Positions 61,281 through 64,000 of a stretch of 64,000 nucleotides of DNA are shown here, one piece after another. The notes under the pieces were generated by a model. That model saw only the letters and a program-made list of their open reading frames with translations. It was not told the origin of the DNA and searched no databases. Each line of letters opens with the position of its first letter. Position 1 is the first letter of the stretch. Source of the stretch: Streptomyces rhizosphaerihabitans (GTDB lineage Bacteria; Actinomycetota; Actinomycetes; Streptomycetales; Streptomycetaceae). The stretch lies in contig NZ_JAODTZ010000021.1 in the NCBI RefSeq assembly GCF_025399795.1, positions 86,367-150,366 on the forward strand. The letters run 5' to 3'. The position numbers and the translations under genes are program-made.

Positions 61281-61680
61281 GGCGGGCCTCCCCGGAGCGG
61301 AACAAACCATCACTGCCGGGGGCCAGGGCCTGTTCACACAGCGTAGCCCTTCCAAGAGGTTGCGGATAGCGCACCGTGTCCACGGCGTCCGACGGAAGCG
61401 GTCGGAAGTGGTCGGAAGCGGATGGCCACTTGACGTCTGTCCGGGGAGTACGGCGAGGGCTAACGTGCGTGGTACGGCCCGAGCCCCCGGCAGCGTCGAT
61501 CACCTCTCGCGCTCCCTCGGGGGCGCATCTCACGCATCAGTGCTGGACTCCTTCCCGTCGCCAACGGGCCGCTCCCGCGCCCGCCGTCGCCACTGGACCC
61601 TGACGCAGCTTCGATGCGCCCCAGGCGGGCACCCTCGTGCCGTCCGCCGCGTCGCACGCATACCACCGCAGGCGGTACAC
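61281..61680. other. Intergenic, 400 bp, with a 10-bp tandem repeat
   Basis: Three units of cggaag(c/t)gg(t/a) at 61392-61421. No gene is supported. Divergent promoters for the two small membrane-protein genes must lie here. Confidence 0.5.
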
Positions 61681-61893
61681 ATGTACGCGCTGATCGTTCC
61701 GGCTTCGACCCCCTTCGTCCTGCTCGCCGCCGTGATGGGCCTGTCCTGGTGGGAGGACCGCATCCTGCCGACGCCATCGGCCGAGCCGGTGAACGCTCCC
61801 GCCGAGGCTCCGTTCGCCCCGGCGGCCCCTGCCCAGCTCGCGGAACTCCCGCTTGTCGAGACTGCGTTGACAAGGGAGGCAGTCGGGCGTTGA
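61681..61893 (+). CDS. Small membrane protein, 70 residues
   Basis: ATG 61681 with AGGCGG upstream. One hydrophobic segment (YALIVPASTPFVLLAAVMGL) precedes a Pro/Ala/Glu-rich tail. Short single-span proteins of this look are common in Streptomyces. No family recognised. Confidence 0.6.
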   Translation: MYALIVPASTPFVLLAAVMGLSWWEDRILPTPSAEPVNAPAEAPFAPAAPAQLAELPLVETALTREAVGR

Positions 61894-62511
61894 ACGACAG
61901 CACGGCGTAAGCCATGCCGCTCCGGGTCACCCGGACGACTCATTCCGCCTTCCGCTTCGCCCGACCCCGCGAAAGTCAGGATTTCCCGCGATCCGGAGGA
62001 CCGGCACCGATCCTGTGGATACCTACCGCCCGGCAGGACCCGGACACCAACGCGCAGACCGAGGAACCACGGCTCGCGTTCAGGCAGTACCGGGAGATCT
62101 CTCCCGCTGAAGCGCGGAGGTAGGTGAGGCTTCTTCGGCGGAGCGGACGGTACAACGGGACGACTGCCCGGCTGACGGTGTCTCACCTGCGATCAGCGCC
62201 CCGGCACGGCATGGGAGCCGCCCGATCACCGCCGTGTATACATCGTAGTGCCCCTCTCCGGACCAACCAGGAGACCGGCCTCGGGACTATGCTGCGTACG
62301 GACGTCCCAGACCCCGGCGGGCCACCACTGCTTGGCCCGCATGCCTGCGGAGAGCGGATCACCTGTCCGCCCGCCCCGCGCATCCCCGAGGTAACCGGCT
62401 GGGTCCTACGCTCCGGAACAGCGGCTGCTGGATCGGTCATTCACCTGCCTGCACGACCGTACGACCGTACCGCGTACCCGGTACGGTCTCGTGAACCGAG
62501 GCACCCTGCCC
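61894..62511. other. Intergenic, 618 bp, leader of STAS copy 2
   Basis: The part from 62240 matches the leader of STAS copy 1 (55230-55500), with ggactatgctg and cgtcccagacccc conserved. Conservation of this non-coding part suggests a shared promoter or leader. Nothing is seen in 61894-62200. Confidence 0.5.
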
Positions 62512-63013
62512 ATGGGTATCCCACCGATCCTGAACGTCTGCCGCCACAACACGGACAACCGGGCGCCGGTCACCCTGACTGGCGAGATCGACCTGCAATC
62601 GGCGCCCTTGGTGCACACACCGGCAGAGCGGCACCCGCACGACGGCATCCACACCATCGATGCCGATGTCACCGCCGTGACCTCCTGCGACTACAGCGGC
62701 ATCAACGGCTTCCTCCACCCCTTGCCGCACAGCGCCACGAACGGAGGATCCCCTGCAACTACACCAGCCCAGACCGGCATTGGAACGCCTCGTCACCCTC
62801 GCCGGCTCGGACTCCCTCATCCTCGCCCTTCCAAATGCCTTCGCCGGGAGCCGACCGCCCTCGCGGCCCTCTCCCATGCACCGGACCACGCACCGGCTCG
62901 CCCCGGCGCCGGCTGCTCTCCCGGGCGGGGTGCTGCGACGGCCCCGGCCGGGCCGATCCGATCGCGGGGGCGCCCAGACCACCAGCCGTTCACCACACGC
63001 ACGACGCCCCTGA
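62512..63013 (+). pseudogene. STAS-domain protein, cassette copy 2, frameshifted
   Basis: ATG 62512 reads MGIPPILNVCRHNTDNRAPV, TLTGEIDLQSAPLVHT and CDYSGINGFLHPL, matching STAS copy 1. At the ccccc-like run near 62750 (ggatcccctg) one extra C shifts the frame; LQLHQPRPALERLVTLAG, DSLILALPNAF continues in the other frame up to 63013. Substitutions at several conserved positions (HTPAERHP for RTALARCL) indicate decay rather than a simple read error. Confidence 0.78.
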
Positions 63014-63042
63014 GGCAGGGTCGGCTCACCAGTTCCGGCCGG

Positions 63043-63345
63043 GCCTTGACCTTCGCCTTCGCCGGGATCCTGGTTCGTCCGCACGCGCGGGGCCGGGGCG
63101 AGGCTCGGCGCCTGCAGGAACGGCTGCTCACCGAGCACCGGGCATCACTCGGTGTCACCCTGACGGACCGGCCTGACCTGCCGGTCCTGGCCGCTCTCCG
63201 CCGCTGGGATCGGAGGGACGTCGGAGACGGCCGCAGGGCGGCCGACGGCGCCGTGCTCCTGACGCTGGTTATCCCCTCGGGGGTGCGAACGGCGGCGAGG
63301 TTGGAGGGACTTGATCTCCGCTCCTGGACCCGGTGGTCGCCATGA
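63043..63345 (+). pseudogene. GNAT-like acetyltransferase remnant, cassette copy 2
   Basis: RRLQERLLTEHRASLGVTLT, then DRPDLPVLAALRRWDRRDVG matches the C-terminal half of the copy 1 protein (ALRLQERLLADHQASFGATL). The first 100 or so residues are missing. The stop overlaps the start of the GAF-ANTAR gene (ATGA), as in copy 1. Confidence 0.78.
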
Positions 63346-64000
63346 TCCCCGGCAGTCGGTCGGCGCGGATCCAGGCTCTCGTGGCCGAGCAGGCGGCCCT
63401 GCGCGGCGCCCGGGTCGGCGTCCTCGACGTGTGCACGGCGGCGGTGGCGGCACTGCCGGTCGGCGGGGCCGGGCTGTCCGCGATGTCTCGCGACCGGGCG
63501 AGTCATCCGCTGTGCAGCACCGACTCCGTCAGTCAGCATCTGGAAGAACTCCAGCTCACCCTGGGCGAGGGACCGTGCGTGGACGCCTTCGTCCTCGGCT
63601 CGACGGTCCTCTGCCCCGACCTGTTGGCCGGTGAACTCCAGCGGCATTGGACGGTGTTCGCCGACGCGGCCCTGGAAGCCGGTGCCAGAGCGGTCTTCGC
63701 CTTCCCCCTGCAGATCGGGGCCGTCAGCCCCGGCGTACTCGACCTGTACTCCAGCAGCTCGGTCGAGCTGGACGCGGAGGAGGTGGCCGATGCGATGGCC
63801 TTCGCCGACGCTGCCACGTTGATTCTGCTCGATGCCCGGATCAGTGAGACGGGTGTCCCGTTCGGCACCCACGCGCCCGACACCGACGCGGCCGGCACCG
63901 ACCGGCCGGACGCCGCACCCTTCGACGACCTGGGCGGATACCGCGCCGAGATCGACCAGGCCACCGGCATCCTCATGGTCCAGCTCGACGTCGGCTTCGA
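63342..64000 (+). CDS. GAF-ANTAR RNA-binding regulator, cassette copy 2 (partial)
   Basis: ATG 63342; 219 residues to the window end, with no stop yet. A GAF domain (about 10-165, DSVSQHLEELQLTLGEGPCV, VFAFPLQIGAVSPGVLDLYS) is followed by the beginning of an ANTAR domain (YRAEIDQATGILMVQLDVGF). ANTAR proteins act as antiterminators by binding paired hairpins in nascent RNA. The intact member of a cassette whose upstream genes are decayed here; the complete upstream genes lie in copy 1. Confidence 0.9.
   Translation, partial: MIPGSRSARIQALVAEQAALRGARVGVLDVCTAAVAALPVGGAGLSAMSRDRASHPLCSTDSVSQHLEELQLTLGEGPCVDAFVLGSTVLCPDLLAGELQRHWTVFADAALEAGARAVFAFPLQIGAVSPGVLDLYSSSSVELDAEEVADAMAFADAATLILLDARISETGVPFGTHAPDTDAAGTDRPDAAPFDDLGGYRAEIDQATGILMVQLDVGF

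Overview
The window is chromosomal DNA of a Streptomyces or very close relative. GC is high throughout, with strong third-position G/C in the real genes and frequent GTG/TTG starts. Typical actinobacterial content supports this: an AfsR-like SARP-NB-ARC-TPR regulator, SpoIIE-type PP2C phosphatases with STAS and GAF/ANTAR partners, a class E sortase substrate (LAETG), a c-di-AMP riboswitch in front of an NlpC/P60 gene, and a kdpFABC operon with a tiny leader gene. This is read from sequence patterns only; no database search was possible.

Layout. 0-10.5 kb: TetR, a small secreted protein, a membrane PP2C phosphatase, a membrane protein, an FAD aromatic hydroxylase, a flavodoxin, a glycine-tRNA-like RNA with its own terminator, IclR divergent from a SARP regulator, and tRNA-fMet with terminator. 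10.7-22 kb: a cell-wall-anchored DUF1996 protein, a PAS-PP2C phosphatase, three membrane proteins with a PadR regulator and a probable PadR operator, and an NlpC/P60 protein that lacks its catalytic cysteine and lies behind a c-di-AMP riboswitch. 22-28 kb: hydrolase, an IS200/IS605 element (intact tnpB, frameshifted tnpA), a small Cys protein, a GH16-like protein, VOC and DinB proteins. 28-32 kb: a two-component system divergent from an ABC transporter, with a large dyad between them.

32-46 kb is a potassium-uptake region that has been rearranged. kdpF-A-B-C-E is intact. The sensor kinase is a chimera of the KdpD N-terminal domain with an unrelated histidine kinase, and it carries a frameshift in a G8 tract. 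A KdpD C-terminal remnant and a free DUF4118-GAF protein lie about 9 kb away. Remnants of LtrA, of a TrkA/NAD-binding channel subunit and of ISL3 transposases flank the block.

46-52 kb: a second two-component system divergent from an FtsX-FtsX-ATPase exporter operon. 52-64 kb is accessory and partly decayed: symporter, BON, IS110, DUF5994, hemolysin-III and PRC-barrel fragments, dispersed repeats, a PP2C phosphatase, a MerR regulator, and two copies of a STAS-GNAT-GAF/ANTAR cassette. The two copies have decayed in complementary parts: copy 1 keeps STAS and GNAT, copy 2 keeps GAF/ANTAR, which runs off the window.

The most notable signals are the tRNA-Gly-like gene, the dismantled KdpD sensor, the pseudo-NlpC under c-di-AMP control, the complementary cassette decay, the dyads between divergent regulator/transporter genes, and a recurring pattern of short tandem repeats at gene ends.
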